Positions 6,154 to 12,551 of a DNA stretch of 14,683 bases are shown piece by piece (positions within the stretch are counted from its first letter, which is position 1; each line of letters starts with the position of its first letter). Both the position numbers and the translations under genes were made by a program. Below the pieces are notes generated by a model. That model ran no database searches. It had not been told where the DNA came from and saw only the letters and a list, made by a program, of their open reading frames with translations. Origin of the DNA: an uncultured bacterium (lineage in GTDB: Bacteria; Hydrogenedentota; Hydrogenedentia; Hydrogenedentales; SLHB01). The stretch is taken from positions 1 to 14,683 of the forward strand of contig CALEZK010000200.1 in NCBI GenBank assembly GCA_937928585.1. The letters run 5' to 3'.

Positions 6154-7745
6154 GCAGCGCGATAGACGCATTTCGGGCTGCGATAGGCGCGGGGAATGTG
6201 GACGATGCCGATGCCACACGCGATCGCTATGCGCGCTCGACGCATCCGGTAGGAACGCGGCCGAGTTGCGTGTTGTACCCGACTTCGACGGCCGAGGTGC
6301 AGGCGATTGCCCGCGTGGCCTCCGAGCATGGCGTTGTGCTGTATCCCATCTCGCGCGGACGCAACTGGGGCTACGGCGACGCCTGCGCACCGCAGGACGG
6401 CGCGGCGATTGTCGACCTCGGGCGGATGAACCGCATTCTCGAAGTGAATACGGAACTGGCGTACACCGTGATTGAGCCGGGCGTGACGCAGGGTCAGCTC
6501 AACGCGTATCTCAAAGAGAACCGGACGGGCCTCTGGATGGACTGCACGGGCGCAGGGCCGGAGGCGAGTCTGGTTGGCAACACGCTTGACCGCGGGTTCG
6601 GCCACACGCGATACGGCGATCACGTCCTGACAACCTGCGGGATGGAGATAGTCCTCGCAGACGGGCGCGTCGTAAACACCGGCTTCGGCCACTTCGACAA
6701 CGCGCGCGCGGCACATGTCTATCGCTACGGCGTAGGGCCGTCGATAGATGGGTTGTTCTGCCAGTCGAATTTTGGAATTGTCACGCGCATCGGCCTGTGG
6801 CTGCAGCCCGAGCCGGAAGCATTCACGTTTTTCTTTGTGACGCTGCCGAACGACGATGACGTCGAGAAGCTCATCGATCGCTTGCGACCGCTGCGCCTCG
6901 CGGGCATCGTGCAAAGCGCGGTGCATATTGGCAACGACTACCGCATCTTCTCCAGCCGCGGACGCTATCCCTGGGAAGAGACGAATGGCGTTACGCCGCT
7001 GCCCGAGACGATGCGCGTGCGCTTGCGCGAATCGCTGGGGCTCGGCGCGTGGAATGTCGCGGGCTCGATCACCGGAACGCGCGGGCATGTGCGTGCCACC
7101 AGAAAAGCCGTGCGCGATGCATTGCGCGGCCTGGGGCGATTGAAGTTTCTGACCGACAAAGAACTCGCGTTGGCGTCGCGCGTATTCAATCTGCTGAGCC
7201 GCTTTGGAATCGCAAGAAAAACCGCAAACCTGATCGAGTCCACGAAGCCGGTCTTTGCCGCGGCAAAGGGAATACCCGCGGACGAACCCGTGCGCGGCAC
7301 ATTTTGGCGATTGCGCAAAGAACCGCCCGCGCAGATCGTAGATCCGCTTGAGGCCGGCGCGGGCATCATGTGGGTGTCGCCGGTGTTGCCGATGACGGGC
7401 GCGGACGCGCGGCGGGTCATGCGCATTGTTGAACCGATCTTCGCGCGCCACGGCTTCGAGCCGCTGACGACGTTTACCCTGTTGAACGAGCGCGCCATGG
7501 TCGCGGTGATGAACGTCTACTTCGACAAGGCGTTTCCACTCGAGGCTGAGGCGGCCCTGGCCTGTCACCACGAGTTGGTGCACGCGCTGGCGAAAGACGG
7601 CTACCTCCCCTATCGGACAGGCCCCGGCACCATGAGCGCGCTCCAGTCCGAAACCGACCCCTTCTGGCAGGTGGTGCGCCAGCTTAAGGCCACGCTCGAC
7701 CCCGGCGACATCATAGCCCGAGGCCGCTATCTGCCGCCGCTGTGA
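6150..7745 (+). CDS. FAD-linked oxidase, vanillyl-alcohol oxidase/p-cresol methylhydroxylase type
   Basis: A 531-aa flavoprotein. The FAD-binding PCMH-type domain spans about 35-225: VLYPTSTAEVQAI, SRGRNWGYGDA (68-78), GAGPEASLVGNTLDRGFGHT (134-153) and QSNFGIVT (205-212). The substrate/cap domain follows to about 480. The C-terminus has PYRTGPGTM, where the Tyr-Arg pair matches the catalytic YR of VAO, and ends LDPGDIIARGRYLPPL, similar to the LDPxGILxPGK end of the family. Members oxidise 4-alkylphenols and aromatic alcohols. Covalent flavin attachment cannot be judged here, and no cytochrome c partner, as PCMH needs, is adjacent, so an O2-using oxidase or another acceptor is possible. It has no signal peptide and overlaps the chelatase-like gene by ATGA. 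Confidence 0.85.
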   Translation: MSSAIDAFRAAIGAGNVDDADATRDRYARSTHPVGTRPSCVLYPTSTAEVQAIARVASEHGVVLYPISRGRNWGYGDACAPQDGAAIVDLGRMNRILEVNTELAYTVIEPGVTQGQLNAYLKENRTGLWMDCTGAGPEASLVGNTLDRGFGHTRYGDHVLTTCGMEIVLADGRVVNTGFGHFDNARAAHVYRYGVGPSIDGLFCQSNFGIVTRIGLWLQPEPEAFTFFFVTLPNDDDVEKLIDRLRPLRLAGIVQSAVHIGNDYRIFSSRGRYPWEETNGVTPLPETMRVRLRESLGLGAWNVAGSITGTRGHVRATRKAVRDALRGLGRLKFLTDKELALASRVFNLLSRFGIARKTANLIESTKPVFAAAKGIPADEPVRGTFWRLRKEPPAQIVDPLEAGAGIMWVSPVLPMTGADARRVMRIVEPIFARHGFEPLTTFTLLNERAMVAVMNVYFDKAFPLEAEAALACHHELVHALAKDGYLPYRTGPGTMSALQSETDPFWQVVRQLKATLDPGDIIARGRYLPPL

Positions 7746-7783
7746 AGGGTTGCGTCGGCGCGCCTCGCTCCCCTGAATTTTTG

Positions 7784-7792
7784 TGATATGAT
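7784..7792 (+). promoter_or_regulatory. extended -10 promoter of the peroxiredoxin gene
   Basis: TGATATGAT fits TGnTATAAT with one mismatch; no -35 element is recognisable. Predicted start near 7799 gives a leader of about 22 bases carrying AAGGAGG before ATG 7821. Expression independent of the upstream oxidase is likely. Confidence 0.45.
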
Positions 7793-7820
7793 CCAGTCTA
7801 TACCTGCAAGGAGGTTTACC

Positions 7821-8405
7821 ATGTTTACCCGTATAGCAGTTTTGGCGATTGTGGCGATGGCGGCACTGCCGTTTGCGGCAATCGCGCAGGATGATGCCGC
7901 GAAGCTCAAGGTGGGCGATGCGGCACCCGATTTTGACGTACCCGAGCAGAAAAATGTCGAAGGCGCGCCGAAGAAACTGTCGGACCTCAAAGGGCAAAAG
8001 AACGTGCTTGTCGCGTTCTACCCCAAGGCCGACACGCCCGGTTGCACCAAGCAGTTGTGTGGCTATCGTGACGACATCAGCATGCTGAAATCCGCGAACA
8101 CCGAAGTGATTGCGATCAGCGTCGATCAGCAGATGGACAGCGAAAAATTTCAGGAGAAGTACAAGCTGCCCTTCTCCGTGGTGGGCGATCCGCAGCGCAA
8201 GACAATCGACGCGTACGGTATTCCGCTGAAAGAGTTCAACGGAAACAAGTTTGCGCAGCGCTCTGTGTTCCTCGTCGACAAGGAAGGCAAGATTCGCTAC
8301 ATCGATCTGGACTACAAAGTCGCCGAAGACAAAGACGCGCTGTACAAGGAAATCGAATCGCTCAATGCGGGCGGTGGCGCAGCGGAAGAGAAGAAAGAAG
8401 GGTAA
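7821..8405 (+). CDS. secreted peroxiredoxin, PrxQ/BCP type
   Basis: A 194-aa protein with a signal peptide at about 1-22 (cut near AIA-QDD). It then has the AhpC/TSA fold, starting VGDAAPDFDVP. The active site PKADTPGCTKQLCGYRD has the peroxidatic Cys75 and resolving Cys80 five residues later, the arrangement of atypical 2-Cys PrxQ/BCP enzymes, which reduce H2O2 and organic hydroperoxides. A Glu/Lys-rich tail follows the domain. Most BCPs are cytoplasmic, so export suggests periplasmic peroxide defence. The reductant could be one of the thioredoxin-like proteins encoded at 10122-11388; that is inference. The start ATG 7821 has a textbook AAGGAGG six bases upstream, and an upstream frame to 7788 is rejected. 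A strong terminator follows. Confidence 0.92.
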   Translation: MFTRIAVLAIVAMAALPFAAIAQDDAAKLKVGDAAPDFDVPEQKNVEGAPKKLSDLKGQKNVLVAFYPKADTPGCTKQLCGYRDDISMLKSANTEVIAISVDQQMDSEKFQEKYKLPFSVVGDPQRKTIDAYGIPLKEFNGNKFAQRSVFLVDKEGKIRYIDLDYKVAEDKDALYKEIESLNAGGGAAEEKKEG

Positions 8406-8439
8406 AACCCCTTTCAAGGCTGAATAGTTTGAATGGTGC

Positions 8440-8477
8440 ATCCCGCGCATCCGAAAGGGTGCGCGGGATTTTTATTT
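8440..8477 (+). terminator. strong rho-independent terminator of the peroxiredoxin gene
   Basis: ATCCCGCGCATCC (8440-8452) pairs with GGGTGCGCGGGAT (8457-8469) over 13 base pairs, including one G-U, closed by a GAAA tetraloop and followed by TTTTATTT. Confidence 0.9.
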
Positions 8478-8704
8478 GACCGTGGCAAGCGCGGTCTGAC
8501 GCCAAGCGCAGGGGCAGACGATGGCGATTGCCACGGCGTGCAATCAAAACGGTGTGGCGGGTTTACCAAGGTGCCCGCCCCGCCGACGAAGACTCTTGAG
8601 GATTCGTCAACGCCAATTGCTGCACACCCGGGTGTTCACCCGGCTTTTGCGCGACCCCTGATGATCGCTCACGCGATGAATTGGGTACCGCTTCTAGCTG
8701 ACGT
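8478..8704. other. non-coding stretch between convergent genes, with structured DNA/RNA
   Basis: No gene is seen between the peroxiredoxin terminator and the end of the minus-strand lipoprotein gene. Perfect arms CCGTGGCAA (8480-8488) and TTGCCACGG (8528-8536) enclose two crossing 5-bp pairs, GTCTG/CAGAC (8494/8515) and CGCCA/TGGCG (8500/8522), a possible pseudoknot. Further right is GACGAA...TTCGTC (8584/8602) and then the palindromes at 8624-8643. Confidence 0.4.
8624..8648 (+). terminator. possible weak terminator hairpin / palindrome
   Basis: ACACCCGGGTGT (8624-8635) is a perfect 12-bp palindrome overlapping a hairpin CCGGGTG-TT-CACCCGG (8628-8643) that is followed by CTTTT. It could be a backup terminator for plus-strand transcripts, or a protein-binding palindrome. 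The T-run is short. Confidence 0.3.
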
Positions 8705-9772
8705 TTACTGGCTGGCAGTGTACATGCCAGGATCGGGCAGGTTCTCTTCGATGATTTGCACGCCGTTTTCGGTGCGCATCTGGTCCATTATCTTTGCATA
8801 TAGAATATTGAATTGCAGCTGCGGCTTCGATTCTTCAAGCGTTTTTGGTTTTTCGTCGGTGCGATCGGTCACTACGCACACAAGCATGCCGTCCGGATAT
8901 GGATTTTCGGTGACGCGGCCTTGGGCATCTTCGACTTTTGCGACCCAGCCCTTAATGGCGATAGGGCCGACAATCTGGCCAGGCTGGGCGTTTTCCGCCT
9001 GCTCCCAGAAAGAGGCATAGCGCGTTTTTGCGGGGTCGTGATCCAGTTCCGATTCAATGATTTGCGCGCCGATACTTTCATACTGCGGAAGTATGGCCTC
9101 CGGCGTTTCGCCTTTCTGGAGGCGTTGACGGATTTCGGTGCCGGCAGTGCGCGCTTCCGCCGAGCCGCCGGGCACCAGGATCCCCTTGAACGCAACGCGC
9201 TCGTAATGGATAAGCGTCCCGCTGCGAATGGCAAACTCGGATTGATATTCTTCGTCCGTTATGGTGATAAGCCCTTCCTGAATGGCCTGATCGATGCGAT
9301 ATTGCACGCCTGCTTCCGCGTGAAGTTTTCTCCACTCCTCATCGATTTTAATTTCGCGCTCTTCCTTCATGTATTCGATGTCGCGCTCATTGAGTTTATA
9401 GTCTTCGGGCCGCGCGATCTCGATGAAGAGGTCGCTGCGCTTGAAGCGGAGCATTTGTTCCGCAATTTCGCGTGGCACAAAAATTTTCTGCTGTTCCAGC
9501 AGGGCCTCGGCATTCTGGTTGCGCACTTCGGCGTCGAGATAATTTTCCAGCGCCTTGCGCACGTCGCCCTTCGTGCGAATCAGCGGACGTTCGTCCGGCG
9601 CCATTTCGCGAATGACCTTGTCAAAGTCTCCACGCGTTATCGCTTTGCCATTTAACGTCGCGATTTTTATGCGGTCCTTGTCGGCGATATAACCACAAGA
9701 AGGGAGCGACAGCGCACCGTAAACCGTGACGACCAGACACGCCGCACCGCGCAATAGACACTTCGTTTGCAC
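8705..9772 (-). CDS. SurA/PrsA-like peptidyl-prolyl isomerase lipoprotein
   Basis: A 355-aa lipoprotein with lipobox LPSC (Cys26) after a hydrophobic leader. Residues 38-57 (TLNGKAITRGDFDKVIREM) are the characteristic start of SurA_N chaperone domains. A long charged helical region follows to about 175. From about 190 to 340 a parvulin-like domain is suggested by FKGILVP, then EIRQRLQKGE, a WEQAENAQPGQIVGPI segment, and CVVTDR. These proteins help exported proteins fold and isomerise prolines in the periplasm. The parvulin match is weak at the active site, so it may be chaperone only. The start is GTG 9772 with AAAGGAG seven bases upstream. It is downstream of the TlpA-like gene and repeat copy 2 on the same strand, and may share a message with it. 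Confidence 0.75.
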   Translation of the reverse strand: MQTKCLLRGAACLVVTVYGALSLPSCGYIADKDRIKIATLNGKAITRGDFDKVIREMAPDERPLIRTKGDVRKALENYLDAEVRNQNAEALLEQQKIFVPREIAEQMLRFKRSDLFIEIARPEDYKLNERDIEYMKEEREIKIDEEWRKLHAEAGVQYRIDQAIQEGLITITDEEYQSEFAIRSGTLIHYERVAFKGILVPGGSAEARTAGTEIRQRLQKGETPEAILPQYESIGAQIIESELDHDPAKTRYASFWEQAENAQPGQIVGPIAIKGWVAKVEDAQGRVTENPYPDGMLVCVVTDRTDEKPKTLEESKPQLQFNILYAKIMDQMRTENGVQIIEENLPDPGMYTASQ

Positions 9773-9804
9773 CAGAAGACTCCTTTACTTCGCATCCAAC
9801 TCAG

Positions 9805-9816
9805 CGGGTCGACCCG
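9805..9816. repeat. 12-bp perfect palindrome upstream of the SurA-like gene
   Basis: CGGGTCGACCCG is a perfect palindrome about 33 bases before the GTG start, between repeat copy 2 and the gene. It is a possible operator, but there is no supporting promoter match. Confidence 0.25.
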
Positions 9817-9842
9817 TGGGATGGGCCAGAGTTTGCGGCGGT

Positions 9843-9941
9843 AGTTTAGCCCGCATTTCTCACCGCTTCAAAGTTCCGTGTTTCAATTTGAAGAGCATCA
9901 AGCGGGGAGAAATGCTCAAGAGAAAACCCGGAGGCCCACTG
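9843..9941. repeat. palindromic intergenic repeat, copy 2
   Basis: It matches 3091-3189 over 99 bases with 9 substitutions and no gap, in the same orientation. The main arms are GCATTTCTCACCGC (9853-9866) and GCGGGGAGAAATGC (9902-9915), pairing 13 of 14. The left outer arm TTTAGCCCG is kept; its partner is not at the position seen in copy 1. A decayed version (AATCCGGGTTGGC) appears at 10050-10062, after a nested hairpin. As with copy 1, it lies between two minus-strand genes. Confidence 0.85.
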
Positions 9942-9945
9942 GAGA

Positions 9946-10053
9946 GGATTCATCACACGCGCACCATGTAACCAGAAAACATTTCCATAGACCTCATAAA
10001 CCGCTGTGTTTCCTTCGGTTGATGGCCTTATTGCATGTGCGTGTGAAGAATCC
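9946..10053. repeat. 108-bp hairpin nested in repeat copy 2
   Basis: The ends are imperfect inverted repeats: the left arm 9946-9968 reads GGATTCATCACACGC... and the right arm 10034-10053, read in reverse complement, gives GGATTCTTCACACGCACATG. It sits exactly where copy 1 passes from CACTGA to AATCCGGGCTAG, so it looks like an insertion in copy 2 or a loss from copy 1. It has no gene and is probably a small non-autonomous element or an extension of the hairpin. Confidence 0.55.
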
Positions 10054-10121
10054 GGGTTGGCGTCCGATGCGAAGCGGTGCCAAAAGGCGGGCGCGCGCGG
10101 CGCGGAGAAGATCCGGAAAGA

Positions 10122-10754
10122 CTAGCTCGCTGCGGAAACGGCTGCTTTCAGATCCGCGAGATGGACGCGTTCAAGCCAGGATTTCGTGAGGGAACCCTCC
10201 GGGTTCAGGATGAAGGTGCCGGGAAGTTCGCCGGTCCACTTCGAGTCTTTCACGCCGAGGATTTCCACGAGGGAGTCCGGGTCCACTTCGTCGAGAACGT
10301 AGACGGGGAAGGGAATCTTTTGCTCCGCGACATAGGGTTTCACGGTATCGTCGATAGCATACATTGGGTCCGCGCTCAGGCTTAGAAAGGCGACCTTTTC
10401 CGGATCCCGCTCCCTGTAGAACTGCGCGAGCTCAGGCATTTCTTCGACGCACGGCACACAGAACGTCGCCCATACATTGATTACCAGCGTTTTGCCCTTC
10501 GCTTCGGCAACCAGCGCCTTCACTTTGTCGGCAGTACCGGGCGTAACCGAAGGGGCCGTGCTAGCGGGTGCGGCGGCTTCCACCGGCTGTGAAACCGGCG
10601 CAGGCGCGGCGGCTGCAGGTTCCGCCGTTGGCGCAGGGGCAGGTTGCGATCCGCACCCCGCGGCCATCACCAGAGACAAAAAAGAAAAAGCGGCGGTGCG
10701 CCGGAGGAATCGTCCTCCGGCGCACGCGCCAACTACGGTGAAAAAAGATCGCAT
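10122..10754 (-). CDS. TlpA/ResA-like thioredoxin-fold lipoprotein
   Basis: A 210-aa protein exported as a lipoprotein. The basic stretch RFLRR precedes a hydrophobic segment ending in lipobox MAAGC (Cys34). A Pro/Ala-rich linker (about 38-75) then tethers a thioredoxin-fold domain. The redox site is WATFCVPCVEEMPE with Cys99 and Cys102, and the conserved cis-proline segment is ELPGTFIL. Such proteins reduce or rearrange disulfides in the periplasm, for example in cytochrome c maturation, and use electrons from CcdA/DsbD; neither is in the window. It follows the redoxin gene after only 10 bases, so it is the second gene of an operon. The ATG at 10754 has no clear ribosome site, suggesting translational coupling. 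Confidence 0.88.
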   Translation of the reverse strand: MRSFFTVVGACAGGRFLRRTAAFSFLSLVMAAGCGSQPAPAPTAEPAAAAPAPVSQPVEAAAPASTAPSVTPGTADKVKALVAEAKGKTLVINVWATFCVPCVEEMPELAQFYRERDPEKVAFLSLSADPMYAIDDTVKPYVAEQKIPFPVYVLDEVDPDSLVEILGVKDSKWTGELPGTFILNPEGSLTKSWLERVHLADLKAAVSAAS

Positions 10755-10764
10755 CGACTGAGAA

Positions 10765-11388
10765 TTAGCTGGCTTTGCGCTTGATGCCGCAACCGTACGC
10801 CTTATGCGACGGCTCCGATACCGGCTTGCCGGCGATCAATTCGTCGAGCGCGGCTTGCGTGAAGCTCTTGTAGCCCGAGTCGGTCATTTTCTTCTGGTTG
10901 TCGATTGCGCCGTGGTACGCAAGCTTGCCTTCTTTGTCGACAATATAGATTTCCGGCGTGCGCGTCGCGCCGAGCGCGTCTGCGTAGGCGTTGCCTTCGT
11001 CCTTGAGGATCGGGTAAGGCAGTTTCTTGCCGGTGTCATTGCCTTCCGTCGCGTACTTCGCGATTTCCGCCGTCGAGGTGTCTTTGTGCGAATCGATGCT
11101 GAAGAAGGCTACGCCTTTGCCGGCATATTCCTCGGCAAGCTTCGCGAACGCCGGTTCGGCGCCTTTGGAGTACGGGCAGTGTTGCGAAGTAAACGAGATG
11201 ACCGCAATCTTGCCCTTCGCGCTGGAAAGCGTGTGCTCCTTGCCTTCGTAATCTTTCAATTTAAAGTCAGGCACGGCCTTGCCCACCTCAAGCGCAGGCG
11301 GAACATCCGCGTTTACCAATCCCGACGTCAGCGCAAAGGCGACGCCCGCGACGACTACCGCCGCTACCCCGATACGTCCAATCTTCAT
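10765..11388 (-). CDS. secreted redoxin with a CPYS motif and C-terminal Cys
   Basis: A 207-aa protein with a signal peptide at about 1-27 (cut near VNA-DVPP) and an AhpC/TSA-Redoxin fold: VGKAVPDFKLKDYEG, then ISFTSQHCPYSKGAEP. The Cys71-P-Y-Ser74 site lacks the second Cys of CxxC, as in the HCPYVK family of redoxins. The C-terminus AYGCGIKRK has Cys200, which in that family is a candidate resolving Cys. It is therefore probably a peroxidase or thiol oxidoreductase in the periplasm, not a classic thioredoxin. The start ATG 11388 has GGAGGAAG upstream. It is the first gene of an operon with the TlpA-like lipoprotein (gap of 10 bases), which may be its electron donor. That pairing is inference. 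No clear promoter was found in the 190 bases upstream. Confidence 0.88.
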   Translation of the reverse strand: MKIGRIGVAAVVVAGVAFALTSGLVNADVPPALEVGKAVPDFKLKDYEGKEHTLSSAKGKIAVISFTSQHCPYSKGAEPAFAKLAEEYAGKGVAFFSIDSHKDTSTAEIAKYATEGNDTGKKLPYPILKDEGNAYADALGATRTPEIYIVDKEGKLAYHGAIDNQKKMTDSGYKSFTQAALDELIAGKPVSEPSHKAYGCGIKRKAS

Positions 11389-11688
11389 GACAGCTTCCTC
11401 CGGTTTACTTGCGCGTGCAGCGCAGTGTGTTGCTCTCTAAACAGGCACGTTAAACACCAAATGTTAGAAAATAGTGCCCGCTTCCGCTCTAATAACATCG
11501 CACCCGTCGAGCGGATTCCCACATCGTAGCGTAGAAGGAGAAGTAGCGCAAGCAGGCAGGTAATTTCCTTACACAAGCCGGCTTTTATGAGTATTTTGCG
11601 ATACCCTCAGAATCGGATTTTCCAAATCACTTCGGGAAACTGCAGCCCCGAGTTCACCAGTGTTGTGGTTTTCATCTGGCATTTATTG
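11389..11688. other. non-coding region upstream of the redoxin operon
   Basis: No credible gene is seen. A minus-strand frame at 11385-11576 starts with TTG, has no homology-like pattern and runs through the ribosome site of the redoxin, so it is rejected. AAGCCGGCTT (11575-11584) is a short palindrome. The redoxin operon promoter should be here. The best sigma-54-like spacing (GG-N10-GC around the minus-strand TGGTGTTTAACGTGCC) is too weak to call. Confidence 0.45.
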
Positions 11689-11732
11689 ATCCTCACGGGC
11701 ATTCCCGCTTTTCGCGGAATGCCCGTGAGGAT
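11689..11732 (-). terminator. long terminator hairpin after the DUF1080 gene
   Basis: ATCCTCACGGGCATTCCCGC (11689-11708) pairs with the complement at 11714-11732 over 19 base pairs with one bulged C and a 5-base loop. It sits 18 bases behind the DUF1080 stop. On the minus strand CAATAAATG follows; on the plus strand GGCAGGTTTTT follows, so it may act in both directions. The stem is unusually long for a terminator. Confidence 0.7.
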
Positions 11733-11750
11733 GGCAGGTTTTTGATACTG

Positions 11751-12494
11751 CTACTTCGCGTCGCGCACGTATATGTTCCGGAATTGGACGAGGCTGGAAG
11801 CATTGTTCCAGGTTTTGGTGGCTTCGTCGTAACCGCCGTGCAATTGGAGCGCGATCGGGCCTTTCTCGGGGATGCCGGGCAGCTGCGCGCCGTCGAGGAC
11901 CTTCTCGCCGTTTAGAACTACCGTGAGCCGATCACTTTTCATGGTGATGTGGAAGGTGTTCCATTCGCCGACGGGCTTATCCGCGTTTTTCTTCGGTGTG
12001 ACGCCCGCCCGCACTTCCGCGGGTTGTTTATCGTCCATGCGGTAGCCGTAAACCTCTCCGGAGCCGACCGGCCAGCACCAGATGTTTACCTGGGCTTTGC
12101 TCGTGCCCCGGAGATAGATGCCGGAGTCCGCGTTTGGCGTCGCGACAGTGACGTCTTTTCCTTCGGCGTCTTTCTTGTGCAGGCCGGAAGGCAGTACGAC
12201 AGGCACGTCATAGGAACCCTCGGTGCGTTTGATCTTCCATTCGCAGTAGAGTTCAAAATCGCCGAACTCGCCTTCGCTCCAAAGACTCGTTTCGCCCTTA
12301 CGCCCTGTCTTGGGATCGCAATCAATGGTGCCATCCACAACACTCCAGCAGTCCGCCGCGACTTCTGGCACTTTCCATCCGGAGAGATCTTTTCCGTTGA
12401 AGATGGAGATCCAGCCTTCGCCGGGAGGCGGTGCGGCAAACGCGGTGATTTGGGTTAGCGCGAGGGCCGCGCAGCATATGAGCAATCGTTTCAT
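11751..12494 (-). CDS. secreted DUF1080 / 3-keto-disaccharide hydrolase-domain protein
   Basis: A 247-aa protein with a signal peptide at about 1-20 (MKRLLICCAALALTQITAFA), then GEGWISIFNGKDLSGWKV, the diagnostic opening of the DUF1080 family. The concanavalin-like jelly roll continues with FGDFELYCEWKI, DSGIYLRG and GEWNTFHITMKSDRLTVVLNGEKV. Some members cleave 3-keto-glycosides; many are only sugar-binding. Acidic residues are present (E, D in DFELYCEW, and D in NADSGIYLRG), but the catalytic set cannot be assigned. The start ATG 12494 begins the signal peptide and has GGAG ten bases upstream; the frame to 12536 is rejected. It is the last gene of a minus-strand run behind the NagB-like gene (57-base gap), ending at the long terminator. 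Confidence 0.92.
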   Translation of the reverse strand: MKRLLICCAALALTQITAFAAPPPGEGWISIFNGKDLSGWKVPEVAADCWSVVDGTIDCDPKTGRKGETSLWSEGEFGDFELYCEWKIKRTEGSYDVPVVLPSGLHKKDAEGKDVTVATPNADSGIYLRGTSKAQVNIWCWPVGSGEVYGYRMDDKQPAEVRAGVTPKKNADKPVGEWNTFHITMKSDRLTVVLNGEKVLDGAQLPGIPEKGPIALQLHGGYDEATKTWNNASSLVQFRNIYVRDAK

Positions 12495-12551
12495 GAGTGA
12501 GATTCTCCGTGTTTGCTTATCTTCGCAGATGAGCATGTTGTGTATTCAGAT

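Noticed and set aside
5793..8450. An 885-codon minus-strand open frame
   Set aside because: It lies opposite the chelatase, oxidase and peroxiredoxin genes, all of which have clear family motifs. The translation is rich in Arg/His with no domain pattern, a typical shadow of GC-rich genes.
11440..11456. Sigma-54-like element before the redoxin operon
   Set aside because: Only the GG-N10-GC spacing fits; CAC and TTG positions do not. Such spacing is common by chance.
11385..11576. A 63-codon minus-strand frame ending in ATGA overlap with the redoxin start
   Set aside because: It has a TTG start with no ribosome site and no recognisable sequence pattern. It runs through the redoxin ribosome-binding site; the overlap alone is not enough.
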